Notes: generated by a model from the sequence alone, not told the origin. Positions 1 through 12,283 are shown, counted from the stretch's first letter. The stretch: DNA of 64,000 nucleotides from Linyphia triangularis (GCA_963978545.1 OZ021731.1:27108093-27172092), one strand, 5' to 3'. Made by a program: numbers and translations.

Positions 1-530
1 TATGCTAATTCTTCTTACACGTCACATTTTAAAGTCGTGATTTTTATATGTGAAGAAAATTTTTTACGTTAATGTCAAAGTTATTTGTCGTACAAAGTTT
101 AAGTATGTTACTTTTTTTTCTTCTTTTATTTAGTGATATTTCTACATATTTTAAAGTCGGGATTTTTATGTGTAAAGTAAAATGTTACGTTAATGTTAAA
201 GTTATTTGTCGTAGAAAGTTTAAGTACGTTACTTTTCTCTTGCATGTCATATTTTAAAGTCGTGATTTTTATATATGAAGGGAATTTTCGAGTAAAGGTT
301 AAATATTTATCTTAGAAATTTTAAGTAAGTTACTTTTTTTTCTCTTATTTAGCGATATTTTTACTCATTTTAAAGTGATTTTTATGTGAAAAGTAAATTT
401 TTTACGTTAATGTTAAAGTTATTTATTTTCAAGAGTTTAAGTATGTTACTTTTTTCTCTTATTTAGTGATATTCGTACACATTTTAAAGACATGATTTTT
501 ATTCGTAAAGTAAATTTTCACGTTCACTTT
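1..530. repeat. Diverged tandem repeat, unit about 115 bp
   Basis: A motif reading ATTTTAAAGTCGTGATTTTT recurs near 25, 146, 251, 367 and 482. Between motifs come ACGTTAATGT(C/T)AAAGTTATTT and a GTTACTTTTTT tract in the same order, giving about four and a half units. The units differ by substitutions and small indels. The left edge is cut by the window. No coding potential is seen. Confidence 0.75.
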
Positions 531-639
531 TTTTATAAGTTTATTTTTATAATAATAATAATAAAATCTGATAATTATTACTAAATATTATCTTTATATT
601 TAATAAATTTCATAATTACTCCAATTACAACAACTGTCT

Positions 640-1027
640 ACGCTAAAACCCATTCGCTACACTATGACGTCACGAACAAATTATCTATCACTTTAACTGT
701 TTCAAGCAAGATCGTTACACAACAACTCAACTCGCAAACGCGTTGAAGCGTGTTGAAACATCCCTAGTCTCGCTCCCCTCCCTTCTGACGGGTCGATAGT
801 CAGTAGCACCCTCTACCGTGAAACCTGATTGGTCGGTGAAGTCACGTGATCACCCTTCATATATAGACGCTACCGCTTGCCGTCTCGCCATTTCTACTTA
901 GATACCTGAGTGTGAAAGACGTGTTTAATACTTCGTGTTTTTTTTCTCATCGCGATTTTGTTCGTACTTGTGTAGTTATTCACAGTTATTTTAGCTTCGC
1001 AGATTTCGTTTCGATTATTCGGTAAGT
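640..1027 (+). promoter_or_regulatory. Promoter-like block: CRE, E-box, TATA, then a splice donor
   Basis: A less AT-rich island holds a palindromic TGACGTCA at 665-672, a CACGTG E-box at 843-848 and a TATATAG box at 860-866. About 155 bp after the TATA box a good splice donor (G|GTAAGT) lies at 1021/1022. The order TATA, short leader, donor suggests a Pol II promoter with a first non-coding exon, either of a host gene or of a mobile element. The 650-730 part is a diverged unit of the CRE tandem repeat at 1.9-2.9 kb. No downstream gene could be attached with confidence. Confidence 0.4.
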
Positions 1028-1048
1028 GAATTTTTAAACATCTTCTCA

Positions 1049-1150
1049 CTCCAACAAACCAAGAGGGCCTTGTCGGCCTATGACGACAAGCGGTATCTGC
1101 TGGAAGATGGCATAACCAGCTATGCCTATGGTCACTTCAAAATTCCTTAA
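1049..1150 (+). pseudogene. C-terminal fragment of a transposon-associated protein (uncertain)
   Basis: An open frame ends at TAA 1148-1150 and reads ...KRALSAYDDKRYLLEDG followed by ITSYAYGHFKIP. I recall the DDKRYLL-DG-YGH pattern from the end of many multicopy uncharacterised invertebrate proteins linked to mobile elements; this recall is unverified. No start codon or upstream domain is visible, so it is a fragment. It lies just after the splice-donor-like site at 1022 and GC content is locally higher than the surroundings. Confidence 0.35.
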
Positions 1151-1899
1151 ATCATTCATTTAATCCTTAAATTTTTTTTATTTTTTTATCTCTTTAAGCC
1201 TTAATTTAACTAAAATATTACTTTAACTAATTTTTAAAAACTTATTTAACGTCAATTTTTTTTTCCAGGATTTGGTATGTGATCATTAAATTTAATTCAT
1301 GAGAGAAATATACGTTCTCACAAGTCTTCTTTTCAGATTTTTTAAAATTTAAAATTGTTTAGGATTTAAGGTAATGATGTCTTCTTAAAAGATATTATTG
1401 GATGGTTGGTTAGTGACCTCATATTTCAAGGAAATATACGTTCTTTGAAATAAGTTTTTTTTTTTTGTTTTTTTTTGTTGATAGGGGGGAGTGAGGCGGT
1501 ACCAATTCTTCCTAAAAGAGGTATCGGGCTGGAGGTGGGCCCTCACTTTTAAAATTTAACTTCAAAATAATTAACATTTTCTAAAGTCTTTCAAATTAAC
1601 TTATTCAAAATTGGTTAGGGAAGGGGGGTGGGTAGATGAGTTACCATGAAGGCAACGTCCGATAGTCGATATTTTAACAATTGTTTGGTAAAATATTGAA
1701 ATGTCACGTGTAGCTCGGGGTTAGGGTTCTTTTAGACCCTTAGCAAATGGCCTTCACTTTTATTAAATTTAAAAGTCGTGTTAAGATTTTTTTTTTATTT
1801 GTGTAACTTTGTTGCAGGTATTTTAACTTGACTAAAGGACGTGTAAGTAACTCGCTAGAAAACCAAACAGTCAATCAGGAGTTAACTTTTGGTCACATA
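1151..1899. other. AT-rich spacer without a gene
   Basis: No coding frame is supported. Two strong acceptor-like sites are present (polyT followed by CCAG at about 1266-1269 and TTTGTTGCAG at about 1808-1817), and a G-rich patch lies near 1485-1540. They could belong to a non-coding transcript starting in the promoter-like block upstream, but no exon can be defined. Confidence 0.3.
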
Positions 1900-2900
1900 T
1901 TTAAAACTTATCAATCACCAGCGAGCATTTAGCTGATCGATCAGAACTCGTTGCCAACACCTGAAAACTAAATTTGGTATATATCCAATGTTATCACCAC
2001 TTAAAACGTAAATTTTAACATATAAGGACGTCATACCCACTGTGACGTCACTAGTAAAAATATCTATCACTCTAACTTATTCGCTAAGAAGCGGCCCTAG
2101 AACAACTCAACTCCATCTGAAAGGTAAATCGAAACTAAAAAGTGTTGCCACCACTCAAAACTTTGATATAAAACACATTATGACGACATATCTACTGTGA
2201 CGTCACGCAATAAAAGCTTATCACTCTAACTTATTCGCTAAGAAGCAGCCCTAGAACATCAACTCCGCCTGAAAGGTAAACCGAAACTAAAAAGTGTTGC
2301 CACTGCTCAAAACTTTGATTTGGTATATATCCAATGTTATCACCACTTAAAACGTAAATCTTAACATAGAATGACGCCATACCCACTGTGACGTCATTAG
2401 TAAAAATACCTATCACTCTAACTTATTCATTTATAAGCAGCCCTAGAACAACTCAACTCCGTCTGAAAGGTAAATCGACACTAAAAAGTGTTGCCATTGC
2501 TCTAAACTTTGATATAAAACACATTATGACGTCATACCTACTGTGACGTCACTAGTAAAAATATCTATCACTCTTAACTTATTCGTTTAGAAGCAGCTCT
2601 AGAACAACTCAACTCCATCCTAAAGGTAAATTGAAACTAAAAAGTGTTGCCATCGCTCTAAACTTTGATATAAAACAAATTATGACGTCATACCTACTGT
2701 GACGTCACGCAATAAAAACCTATCACTCTAACTTATTCGTTTACAAGCAGTCCTAGAACAACTCAACTCCATCCTAAAGGTAAATCGAAACTAAAAAGTG
2801 TTGCCACCGCTCAAAACTTTGATATAAAACACATTATGACGTCATATCTACTGTGACGTCATACACAAACAGCTTATAACGAAACCGAAACTAGAACAAC
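1900..2900. repeat. CRE-containing tandem repeat, unit about 155 bp
   Basis: The string GAAACTAAAAAGTGTTGCCA (with small changes) recurs near 2131, 2283, 2475, 2632 and 2785. Each unit also has CAACTCAACTCC, AACTTTGATATAAAAC and one or two TGACGTCA palindromes (for example 2043, 2198, 2389, 2527, 2544). Spacing is 152-192 bp. TGACGTCA is the full CREB/ATF site. The conserved palindromes inside otherwise drifting units are the notable feature. Confidence 0.8.
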
Positions 2901-2904
2901 AGCA

Positions 2905-3010
2905 GGAGGGGAACAACTCCACTCCACTTCCGGTCACGTGATTTACGGTGATGTCACTTCATGTGACGTCATATCCGGTCACGCCCACTTCCGGTGACGT
3001 CATCGCCCCC
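2905..3010. promoter_or_regulatory. GC-richer cluster of CACGTG, CRE and CTTCCGG-type sites
   Basis: Within about 100 bp there are CACGTG (2935-2940), repeated TGACGTCA (about 2962 and 2995) and three ACTTCCGGT motifs (ETS-like). This resembles a compact Pol II promoter or enhancer and ends the CRE tandem array. It abuts the Tc1-type pseudogene, so it may be regulatory DNA of an older element truncated by it. Confidence 0.35.
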
Positions 3011-3060
3011 CGTCCCTGCTCCGCTGCGGCCCCGGATGCCCAATTTCTAACTACTATTGT

Positions 3061-3918
3061 AACCTTAATGTTTATTCTGAGACTGTTAGACGTGTTATAA
3101 AGACATGCCCATACATTGTTCGTGCAAAATTGAAGAATGCACCTCATCTGACTAGTAAACACAAGGCTAAAATTTGTCCGGAAAAACATGGATAGAGATT
3201 GGGGCAAGGTAGGATTTTCAACTCTTTTCCTATCTTTAAATATATATCACCACTTCATAAAATTTATCCTTATTTTCATTTAAATATATTTAGGTCCTCT
3301 TCAGTGATGAGAAAAAATTTAAACTGGACGCCCCAGATGGGTTCAATTCCTATTGGCATGACATCAGAAAGGAGAAGAAATACTTCTCAAAGAGGAATTT
3401 TGGAGGAGGTAACTGAATGGTATGGGGAGCCATTAGTGCCCGAGGAACTGTTTCATTGGATTTCGTGTCATCTAAAATGCATAGCAAGGCATATCAAAGA
3501 GTGCCCCAAACAAAAACAAAAAAAAAATCTTTTGCCATATTTAAGTCGGTTTCGACGAAAACGTCCTACCTTCCACCAAGATAATGCATCAGTACATGTG
3601 AGTAAAAGCACAAATCAATGGTGGTCTGCTAACAAAGTGAATGTAATCGATTGACCAGCATGCTCACCTGACTGGAATCCAATTGTTTGAACACGCCTTA
3701 TTCTTGTGCGCAAAATTTATGCGAATAACATGATTTACCAATCGGTTGCTCAATTAAAGCAAGCTATTAAAAGCGCATGGTCGAAATTGGACAAAAATAC
3801 GCTTAAAACCCTTGTCGATAGCATGAAAGACCGAATTTTTACTATAATTCCTAAAAATGGTGGACCCAATCAATTAATAAAATTACATGGACCTATAATT
3901 ATATGGAAGGCGAAATAA
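3061..3918 (+). pseudogene. Broken Tc1-type transposase with one intron-like insert
   Basis: A cut-and-paste transposase relic. The first catalytic Asp lies in [10 protein letters not shown] (from about 3300), followed by [19 protein letters not shown]. The second lies in HQDNASVHVSKSTNQWW (about 3576-3630). The third region, CSPDWNPI, is followed by a stop where the Glu should be. The C-terminus KIYANN...LKQAIKSAW...MKDRIFTIIPKNGG is clear at 3712-3890. Several stops and frameshifts make it inactive. Between GGGGCAAG (ends 3208) and GTCCTCTTC (from 3294) an 85-bp GT...AG insert sits exactly between codons; removing it restores the frame across DWGK|VLFSDE. The N-terminal DNA-binding part is missing. 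Confidence 0.85.
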
Positions 3919-4099
3919 TGGGTTTATTTCTCTTGTTTATTCGCTTTATTATTCGATTGCTAATAAAATATATATTTGTATTTGGCATTTTATATACATT
4001 TTATTTGATTTTGTGTTGTTTTCGTATATAGTTACCGATAAATAATAATGTCAGGGTATGATTTTTTGAAATGGACCTATAATTTTGTGGAGCACTTTA
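3061..4099 (+). mobile_element. 5'-truncated Tc1-like element
   Basis: The transposase relic is followed by AT-rich 3' non-coding sequence ending ATAATTTTGTGGAGCACTTT then A, which resembles a Tc1-type terminal repeat read outward and ends at a TA. No matching left terminal repeat was found upstream of 3061, so the 5' part appears lost. The right limit is approximate. Confidence 0.55.
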
Positions 4100-4273
4100 C
4101 TACAGTCAAGGCAATTCGAAACAAAAACAAAAAAGTATTAAGTGGGTAGAGAAAACAATCGGTCAAAAAATAAAGGAGGTGAAACATTGCTCAACTTTCA
4201 ATTACACAACACTTTCATACGTTACCTTAATTTAGAAAAAAAAATGGGCGATAAAGTTTGCAAGCCTGGCCAG

Positions 4274-7000
4274 CAGAGGCGGCTCAAGGTAAGTTTCGCA
4301 CCTGTGCAAAAAAAATTATGGCGCCTTCGAATCCCCCCCCCCCCCCCCCCAAAAAAAAAAAAAATTGGACAAAATCCCGCAAACTTTTAATACATTAGCC
4401 ACAGATCAATTTTGATTCCTCCATAAATTGCAATAAAATTTAGTGTGCCTTTTTTTCTAAGTGTTAATGAAACTTGCATAATAAATTAAATCTACTAGGA
4501 AATGCGTTATATTGACATTCCTGGATATAAAAACCGCATTGACTTACCTTTTTTTTTTTGGTAGTAGTATCATGTGATACTTAATTCTCTAACTATAATA
4601 AGAATAATATCAAAAATATGAAAATCCACAAATATTTCCTTCCCCTATTTTAAAGATCTCTCCATCCCCATTCCAATTCCTTTCGAGAAGGAGTCTTCTT
4701 TAAATGTTCCTTGTTTGACCACAGCTACGAAAATGTGAGGGTAGAAGAAAAAAAACAAAAAAAAAAAAAACACTTAGGGGTGACAATCATAAATTTTAAG
4801 AGAACCAGAGCTAAATCGTCATTAAAGCCTCCCAATCGGACGTTTTTTTTCTTCTTTCTTTTCTCTCCCCATCTTCCACTATCTTCGAAAGTCAAGTCCA
4901 GCCAAGAATTTTCCCTCTGTTAATTGACTGTTTGATTTTTGTAGCTCTCATGACACTGCAGCTGCACCCCTCTTGATTCCAAGAGGTAGAAGGGGTGAGA
5001 GCAATATCCTCTTTCCACCCCCAAACTCCATTCCCCCCCCCCCTTCCCAACGTGGATGTCTTGTGTCTCGCTCTTGGTGGAAATGCACGTGCTAAGTGTA
5101 CTTGTCACGACCAGAGTCATTGCGATTTACGACTTAAAAACACGCTCATTACAGAAGCTACAGTGAGTCACTTTCGGAAGTGGGGATCAGAAATTCTTTA
5201 CTCTTTTCTCGGGGTGGGGTGGGGGGGGGGGGGGGGTTCAAAACCATCTTTACACTGACGAAAGAGGAATCGACTCTAAAATGAGACTTTTTGTTTGGTT
5301 CAGCGCATAAGCGTCAGGTTGCATTTGAATTTAAGAATAGGAGTATATAGATTTATACAAGTATAAGAATACATAATTTTTAAATCCATAATTAAGAATA
5401 AATATGTTTTGCTTTTGAAGAAATAAATGCGAAATAGAGTTACGAAAAAATATGATGAATCATTTTAGTTATTATTCTTATAAAACCCTTCAGTTAATGT
5501 AAAAAGTTTCCTTTTTTTCGTTTTAGGATAACGTTGTTTAATAGTGTAAGCTAATGTACTTATAGTTATGAATAAAAATAAGGTGGAACAAACTCAATTA
5601 GGCAATTTCGATTGCTACAGAACGTAAGACATTCTGATGTTTACACACACTACCTAATTGAGTAGTATTATAGCAGATTGAAGGAATCATTGCTTCCAAA
5701 AAAAGATTTATTTATATAATCGGCATTTTAATACAGTTATAGAACTGTATTAAAATGTATGGAGTTACTTTAATTGCAGACAAACTTTCGTAAAATGAAC
5801 GAACAGAAACAATTTTCTTTTATTTTGACTTTTTATATCTACGCATTAAAAAATTACCATAGTATTTATTTTTGATTTTTTAGGATTTTATTCAAACTTT
5901 TTTTTTAAATAATAATTTTACAAGCCAATTACCAATTTTATAATTTTAATCATTAAAGGCTGACCAAATCTCAATTATCAAATAATAGCATCATATATGA
6001 ATACATTTCTTCAAAATTAAAATACCAATTTACTGCGGAGCACAAGAAATATCGAAAAATAAATAAAAATACTTAATTTATAAACATAAGTCATTTTTAA
6101 CTGTTTGATATTGAATACATTTCTTGCTAATATTTCAATTATAAAAGCAAAACCTGGTTTTCAAAGCAATTTCAAACAAAACCGTTTTAAATTATGACAT
6201 TAAAAAGGAAGTAACTTGCTTAGAATGACCCCTTATTTTTAAACATTCGATTTTACTCTTACCCTTCAATTCACGCTCATTTACATGCTAAATGTATTAG
6301 CATCATCCTTTTTTGTGTGTGGCATTATATTAGACACGGGCCGTCTTTAGAAACTACCGGCCTAGTGATATTGTAACATCTACGCAAACTTTGTATGTCA
6401 GATTTGATTTTTTTTTTAAGTTTAAGATTTTCCATTAACAACCAGTTCTAAATATTCGATTTGGTAATATTTTATTTACATTTTGCATAGAATATGTTAT
6501 AGAAATTTTTATTGCATATAATTTTGTATTTCATCACATAAAAACTATTTATAGTATCATTCGCAAATATTTTCAATATTTGTCAAAATACACATCCAAA
6601 ATAAAACACAAGATGAAGTTGAGAGTAAAAGAAAATTAATTAATAAAAAACTATTTAAAACGGATAAGAGAACCACACAAATTTAATTTTATAATTAAAT
6701 TTTTGTGCATTTTTCTCCGATAAGCGTGGCCGTATGGTCCTATGCAAATGCAATGGCAGTTACACTTACACGTAAAAAGGGGCATATATCACTCACTCAC
6801 TACTCGAAATTTGAGCAAATGAAATTCCAACATCAAGAAATTCTTCCGGGGTTAATGATACTTATAGTTTCAGTAAGTAAAAAACTGTGAAAATCCAGCA
6901 GCGAAATGATTGAAGAACTTGAGTTTAAAAAAAAGAAGAAAAAAAAAAAAAGAAGAAGAAGATTGGTTGCACAGCTTGCACGGCCCTTAAGCCGCCCCTG
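4274..7000. mobile_element. hAT-like DNA transposon, 2.7 kb
   Basis: The ends are inverted: CAGAGGCGGCTCAAGG at 4274-4289 and CCTTAAGCCGCCCCTG at 6985-7000, 14 of 16 positions matching. Flanks are CTGGCCAG (4266-4273) and TTCGCCAG (7001-7008), an imperfect 8-bp duplication (6/8). CAG...CTG ends with 8-bp duplications are typical of hAT elements. No transposase frame is visible inside. The interior is AT-rich with poly-C (about 4330-4350), poly-G (about 5220-5236) and GAA-rich stretches. It is either a decayed autonomous copy or non-autonomous. Confidence 0.65.
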
Positions 7001-7008
7001 TTCGCCAG

Positions 7009-7716
7009 GTTGGTGGAATTGGCGACAAAAGAGTTGTCAATTTGTAGTTGAAAATTGAATCCTAACAAACAGGCAGCAATTGTAAAATGTACTAAAGAAG
7101 CTTAAATTATTTAAGGGAATTTTGAAAGAATACCTGAGAAAGCCCCGACATAGAACAATTGTTATCATCACTAACTAAAGATACATTTTTATGGCCATTG
7201 CTGAAAACATAAATTTTTTAATGGCAATTACCTTCTGTGCATATATAAGTTTTTAACGAAAATCTTATTTAGTAACTCATTAGGTATTACTCACTTTGAA
7301 TTCCAAATTTTATAATTGAGCATGTTCTATGATTCAGATCACAGAAAACGGAGAGTAAAATATAATCGAAATAATTTTTTTTTTTACACTAAGGGCAATA
7401 ATTTATTTGTCCTAGATTACGTGGCGGGTAATTAAAAGTAAATAAAAAATTGGGGGAGGGGCAACTATCTTCCTTAATCATTGCCGCTATTTATACATAA
7501 TTTTTTTTTTATTATCAATAGAATGTGACCCCGGAGATTTTCCCCCTCAAAAAACGGTCACTTAAATCTAAAACATGGACGACGATTGCTGTCCTATTAA
7601 CTTCCACAAATCGGTTTTATTCTGGATTAATCGTAGATAACTAAACAATCGTCGAACAGACTACCCGCCCCTGCCAGTTTTGCAAAATCAAGATGTTCCC
7701 GTTGCATTTTTAACAT
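7009..7716. other. Non-coding spacer between two hAT-like elements
   Basis: AT-rich, with no supported coding frame and no repeat that I can define. Confidence 0.3.
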
Positions 7717-7722
7717 CTGATA

Positions 7723-9211
7723 CAGGGGTCAAAGTGACAAAATAAGAATATATAGGATTTAAAAAAAAAAATATATATAGGACAATATAAAATACCAAAT
7801 AACTGCACACAGTTGCTACTGAACTTTAATTTTAACTCATTATATATTTCATTAATTAAAACTTTAAATGAAAATTACTGAAATGGACATACGAGACATA
7901 CTTATTTGAAGTATGAGGACTTTCACACAGCACTAATTTTCCTTCCTATAAATATTTCTTTTTAATAGAGGAATATTAATAAAAAGTATTTTGAAAAATT
8001 ACTATCTCCCTTTAAAACTCGTTATATTGAATTTAAGAAAACATGAAAAAAAAAAAAAAAAAAAAAACACGTTAAAAAAAGAAATTGCCTTATCCTGAAT
8101 ATGTCATCCTTTATTCGTTATTACCTCAATATTTCATACTTGGTATTCATCAATAAATCAAGTTTATATTAGCTACATTTGCAATTTTGAGTCTTTTGTT
8201 TCTAGCATGTATAAGCGCTTGAGCTGCTTTATTTCTTGTTATCCTTATTAGCAGTCTTTTGTTGATATAGATTTATCCTACGGTGTCGGACGGATTGGCG
8301 ATTTAGCACCAAATGTGGCAACCCGTTAACTTAGTTTTCCGGTAATCCTAGTGAGCGTTTAGATTTAGCAACACAGATTTTTGACGTCATTTTCAATTTT
8401 TGACTTTTTTGAAAAGTCGCTATCCGAATTCTGACACTGTACAGCAAACTTTAACCCTTTTGTTTCCTTCATTAATCATTGACTGAGCACTCGAAATGTC
8501 GATTTTAGTCCTGCAAGTGTATAATAAAGTTTTTTTCCTTTCTTTTTTTCTGCTCTTCCCGAGGTAGTTTGTTTCTGTGTCGCTTTCTTTGGTTAAAATT
8601 CCAAGTCCAGTACGGATCGTGCGCTAAGAATTGATTACATAGAGCCGCGCCAAATTATGGTAACCATAGGTAGTTCACATGTGATTAAAAAAAATGGCGA
8701 GGCTGTTATTTTTTTGCAAAAATCACCTTAACGTAGAATCCGTACCTGACTTGGAATTTTAACCTTAGCCTTTTCGCTTCTCTTTTTGCATTACGACCAA
8801 TTAGTTTACTACGCGTGCTATGGAAAAGTTCACTTGTTTACAACTCTCCTCGGTCGAGTACAGTTGAGTTGTAGGAATAAGTCATCGTTACTTCTGTCGA
8901 CGTGCGCTTTCCCTATGGTCACGCAGAAAGGAAGTGAGTAGTCAATGTAACACGTGACGTCACAAGAGATACGGCGCGGCCGCTTACTAACATCGCTTTT
9001 GTGGGTTTTGTCAGGTCTCTTTCACTTACGATCGGGGCAAAGAATCCGGAATATAAAAAATCGCAACAATCGGCGCCGTTATTACGAATTTGAAGAAAAT
9101 ATAGTTCGAATCAACACAGAAATATAGGATTTATAGGACAATATAGGACGTTTTTCCAATTTTTAAAAATATATAGGATTTATAGGATATATAGGACGTC
9201 TGCGACCCCTG
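7723..9211. mobile_element. hAT-like element, 1.5 kb, with inner MITE
   Basis: Ends are CAGGGGTC at 7723-7730 and GACCCCTG at 9204-9211, with the same hexamer CTGATA at 7717-7722 and 9212-9217. The TIR resembles hAT-type CAGGGGTC ends, although hAT normally duplicates 8 bp. Both subterminal regions carry the motif TATAGGATTTATAGGA/ATATAGGACG, several times near the right end. There is no transposase frame. The interior has a promoter-like stretch (CACGTGACGTCAC near 8952, GCGGCCGC near 8977) and the inverted repeat pair at 8591-8764. Confidence 0.5.
8591..8764. repeat. Short inverted-repeat element (MITE-like), 174 bp
   Basis: Two 27-bp arms, 8591-8617 and 8738-8764, are inverted copies with two mismatches; the outer part is GGTTAAAATTCCAAGTC. 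The inner 120 bp holds ATGGTAACCAT. It lies inside the 7723-9211 element, so it is probably a later insertion. No target duplication was convincing. Confidence 0.65.
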
Positions 9212-9217
9212 CTGATA

Positions 9218-11405
9218 TCATAATCATATAAAGTAATAACAATAACGGAAGACGAGAGAAATGTATATCGTTTGCTGCTTTATATTTGGGAAACTAGGGA
9301 ATTTTATCCCCATCAACTTTTAAAAATAGTTTCAAAGTACACCAATATATGGCGCTGTGGAATGAAACAGCGCAAAAGAAAAAGGAGGTCCGAGATGGAA
9401 TTATGGTTGTTGCGGTTAATTTTAACACATTCTTTTTCAAAATGTTCACACAAGATTTTTTTAATAATTTTTTTCATTCAACAGCGCAATCTGTGGGTGA
9501 ATTTTCTAACTATTTTTAAAAATTAAAAGAATAAAATTCCATAAATTCTCAAATAGAATTCAGAAAACAGTACATTTCTCTTCTCTTCTGCTCCTTTTTT
9601 TTTAAACTCATTTTTCAAATGAGTTAGTCATTTTAGAGACACCCCTTAAAAAACTTCAAACGACAACGATTAGTATCTAGTTACAGTTTCATATTTTATT
9701 CAACCATTTTTCTATTTAAAATTGCTTTCACCGGTCCCTTCACATTCTCTCTTTTTCGCTCACGTTGGAATAACTAGAAATAATTCTTATACAAGGACAC
9801 CCACATTACTTGATCTCCAAATTTTGCCATGTCATGCTACTAATAAGATAGCAATTTTTTTCACGTCAATTAGAACAAAACTAGAAACAAACCAATCTAG
9901 TGAATTTTTTTGCTTGTCAGAAACACATAACGCCATTCATAATACACACAGCATTTAAATGCATCGTTGCATTTTTACACCTGTATATATCCAGGAACAA
10001 TTATGTTCACTATCAATAACAAAGCAGCGCGAATAATAGTTACTCGGATTCTTGACCTAAAATTCGGTGCATCCGCTTCATGTGAGCAAAATAAAGGCAG
10101 GATATTGCCAGTCGGTTTGGAAGAGGGAACCAGTTTTGACCGACCTGTTGTGTGCTAATTTTTATTCATTTGTAGGCGGTTTCACTTACCGGTCTCTACA
10201 AGTGAGCCAAGCGTACAACTCTATTGTCACAGTACTTCATGATTAAGAAGGTGAAAGGAAATCTTGTTTCTTAAAGCTGAAGCTGAGTACTTGTGGACTC
10301 AAGGACATGAAAGCCAAAGCCATTAGTTATTTGAAAGTGTAGATCAAGAACTTCTTATTAATTTAAAAAGGAAATTTGATTTTTTTTTCTTCTTAAATCT
10401 AAACTACAAAACTAAACGTCTGTCTGGGGGTATCAACATACAACCTGGGATATTTTCGAATTCCTTTCAGCTTAGTGAAAAAAAGACCGAATTAACTATT
10501 TAAATAGTATTTTTTTGTGAAACATCTATTCTAAATCTGGAAATGAATTTTGTTCTTCAATTAGAACTTTAAATCCCAATATAATCAAACAATTTGAGCC
10601 GGGATATTTTATTTTTATGTTTTTTGACTAATCTAGATTTTCGACATGGGCGTGCAAGGGGGTGCACCTGCATCCCCCCCCCTCCTTAAAACTTAATAAT
10701 GAAAAAGCTGGTATGATCCACTGGAAATAGAAGTATAATATAGGTTTCAAAATATTCAATGGATATAAAATAATTAATAATTAAACTTTCATTAATAAAG
10801 CCAATTGAAAGATCAAGGTTAAACAAAACAAAAAAAATTAACCGCCTTGCACCCCCCTGAAATTAATTACGCCAGAGCCGGAGCGCGTGTATATCGGGAA
10901 CAATATTTCTTCCCGATGTATTTAGGTAAGGTGGTAACATCGAGAATCGAGGTTTAAAAGGAGGAGTGGGACATTCATATAACTTTTGTAATCGACTGAA
11001 CCGATTTGAACCGGGTGTGTACTGGACCACATATCTTTGGGCCGGACAACTCCGGACATTTCAGCTAGTAATGTATAACAAATATTAAAAGGTCCCCCCC
11101 ACCCCCTCTTCTAGAAAAAATATTCATGTGACTATCATTAAAGATTTTCTTGGTCGCGCACCCATCCGGCGAGTCCCGCTGGCTAGATAGTAAAAAAAAA
11201 AAAAATGTTCGGCAAAGAATGTCATTTTTCCTGAGATTTTAGCTAAGCTTTTCCGGATTTGTAGGTGCCGACATTGCACGGTATTTTGTATTATGAAACG
11301 GACGTGAAACTATGTAATGTGTTCGTGATGCAAGAGGGAATATTCCATCCTTCGAACCTAATTCAGAAATTCGTGTCGTAACTTGGGGTATTTGGAGGCC
11401 GTACC
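9218..11405. other. Gene-poor AT-rich stretch
   Basis: Frames of 60-84 codons exist but look like chance in AT-rich DNA (no domain, no splice context). A C/G-rich spot at 10640-10700 (GGGCGTGCAAGGGGGTGCAC) and a related inverted one at 10845-10873 (CTTGCACCCCCCTG) may bound a small element related to the one at 34406-35163. Confidence 0.3.
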
Positions 11406-11406
11406 C

Positions 11407-11408
<2 letters not shown>

Positions 11409-11493
<85 letters not shown>
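11409..11493. repeat. (TA)n microsatellite, about 85 bp
   Basis: Uninterrupted alternating A and T. Confidence 0.95.
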
Positions 11494-11499
<6 letters not shown>

Positions 11500-12283
11500 G
11501 GGCTGAATGAATGAAATGTTTTTAAATCTAAATTTTCAAATTTGTTGAAGGCAGTTTTGTGTAGATTTTATCAGAAATTTACCTGGGCTCTAAAATGATT
11601 AAAAACAAATAATTTGACTGATGCAAAGGGATGAAGCATGTTAAATACGGAAACTTAAATTATAAGAACCAAGATCTTAAAACTTACTTTTTTTAATACA
11701 CCTAAAACATATACCCCCTTCATCCATATTACGCAATGGGCGCCTTCAGGACGCGTCAAGGAGCACTTAACTCCCTGATGTTTGAAAATTAAAAATAAAT
11801 TGGAGAAATATAAAAATGAAGCACAGGAAAAACAAAGTATAAAATGGTGTTTAAATAATTAAATTGAATAGAAAAATAATGCATAAGTATTATCTAGGAA
11901 CGCGGCAGTGTTCCGTCACCAAGTCCGATGTCAAAACGGCAGACATGCAAGTTGACCGAACTTAGGCCCGTTTTCGACCCTTCACAGCTCAACTTCTATT
12001 ATAGATAGAATACTGTTTTGCTCCGGGTGACTAAACGAAAAATAACGACATTATTGTTAACATTGAACAAGGGAACATGACGAAAAATTCTTTTGAAATT
12101 TGTCGAAGTCGCCGGAATTTTGTTTTTCTGGTTGTGATGAAAGCTTTAGCCAGAGCTAATGTCAAAACTAACTGATAAATTTTGATCCTTATTTATATTC
12201 TTCTCAGCTTGATTAGAGGAAGTACCTTTTGTATGATTTGATGCGTACGAGGGACTGTACGCTTCCTCCCTCTCGGAAATAAT
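11494..12283. other. Non-coding, nothing recognised
   Basis: AT-rich sequence with no supported gene or repeat structure. The antisense frame at 12146-12358 runs into the SINE and is not a gene. Confidence 0.3.
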
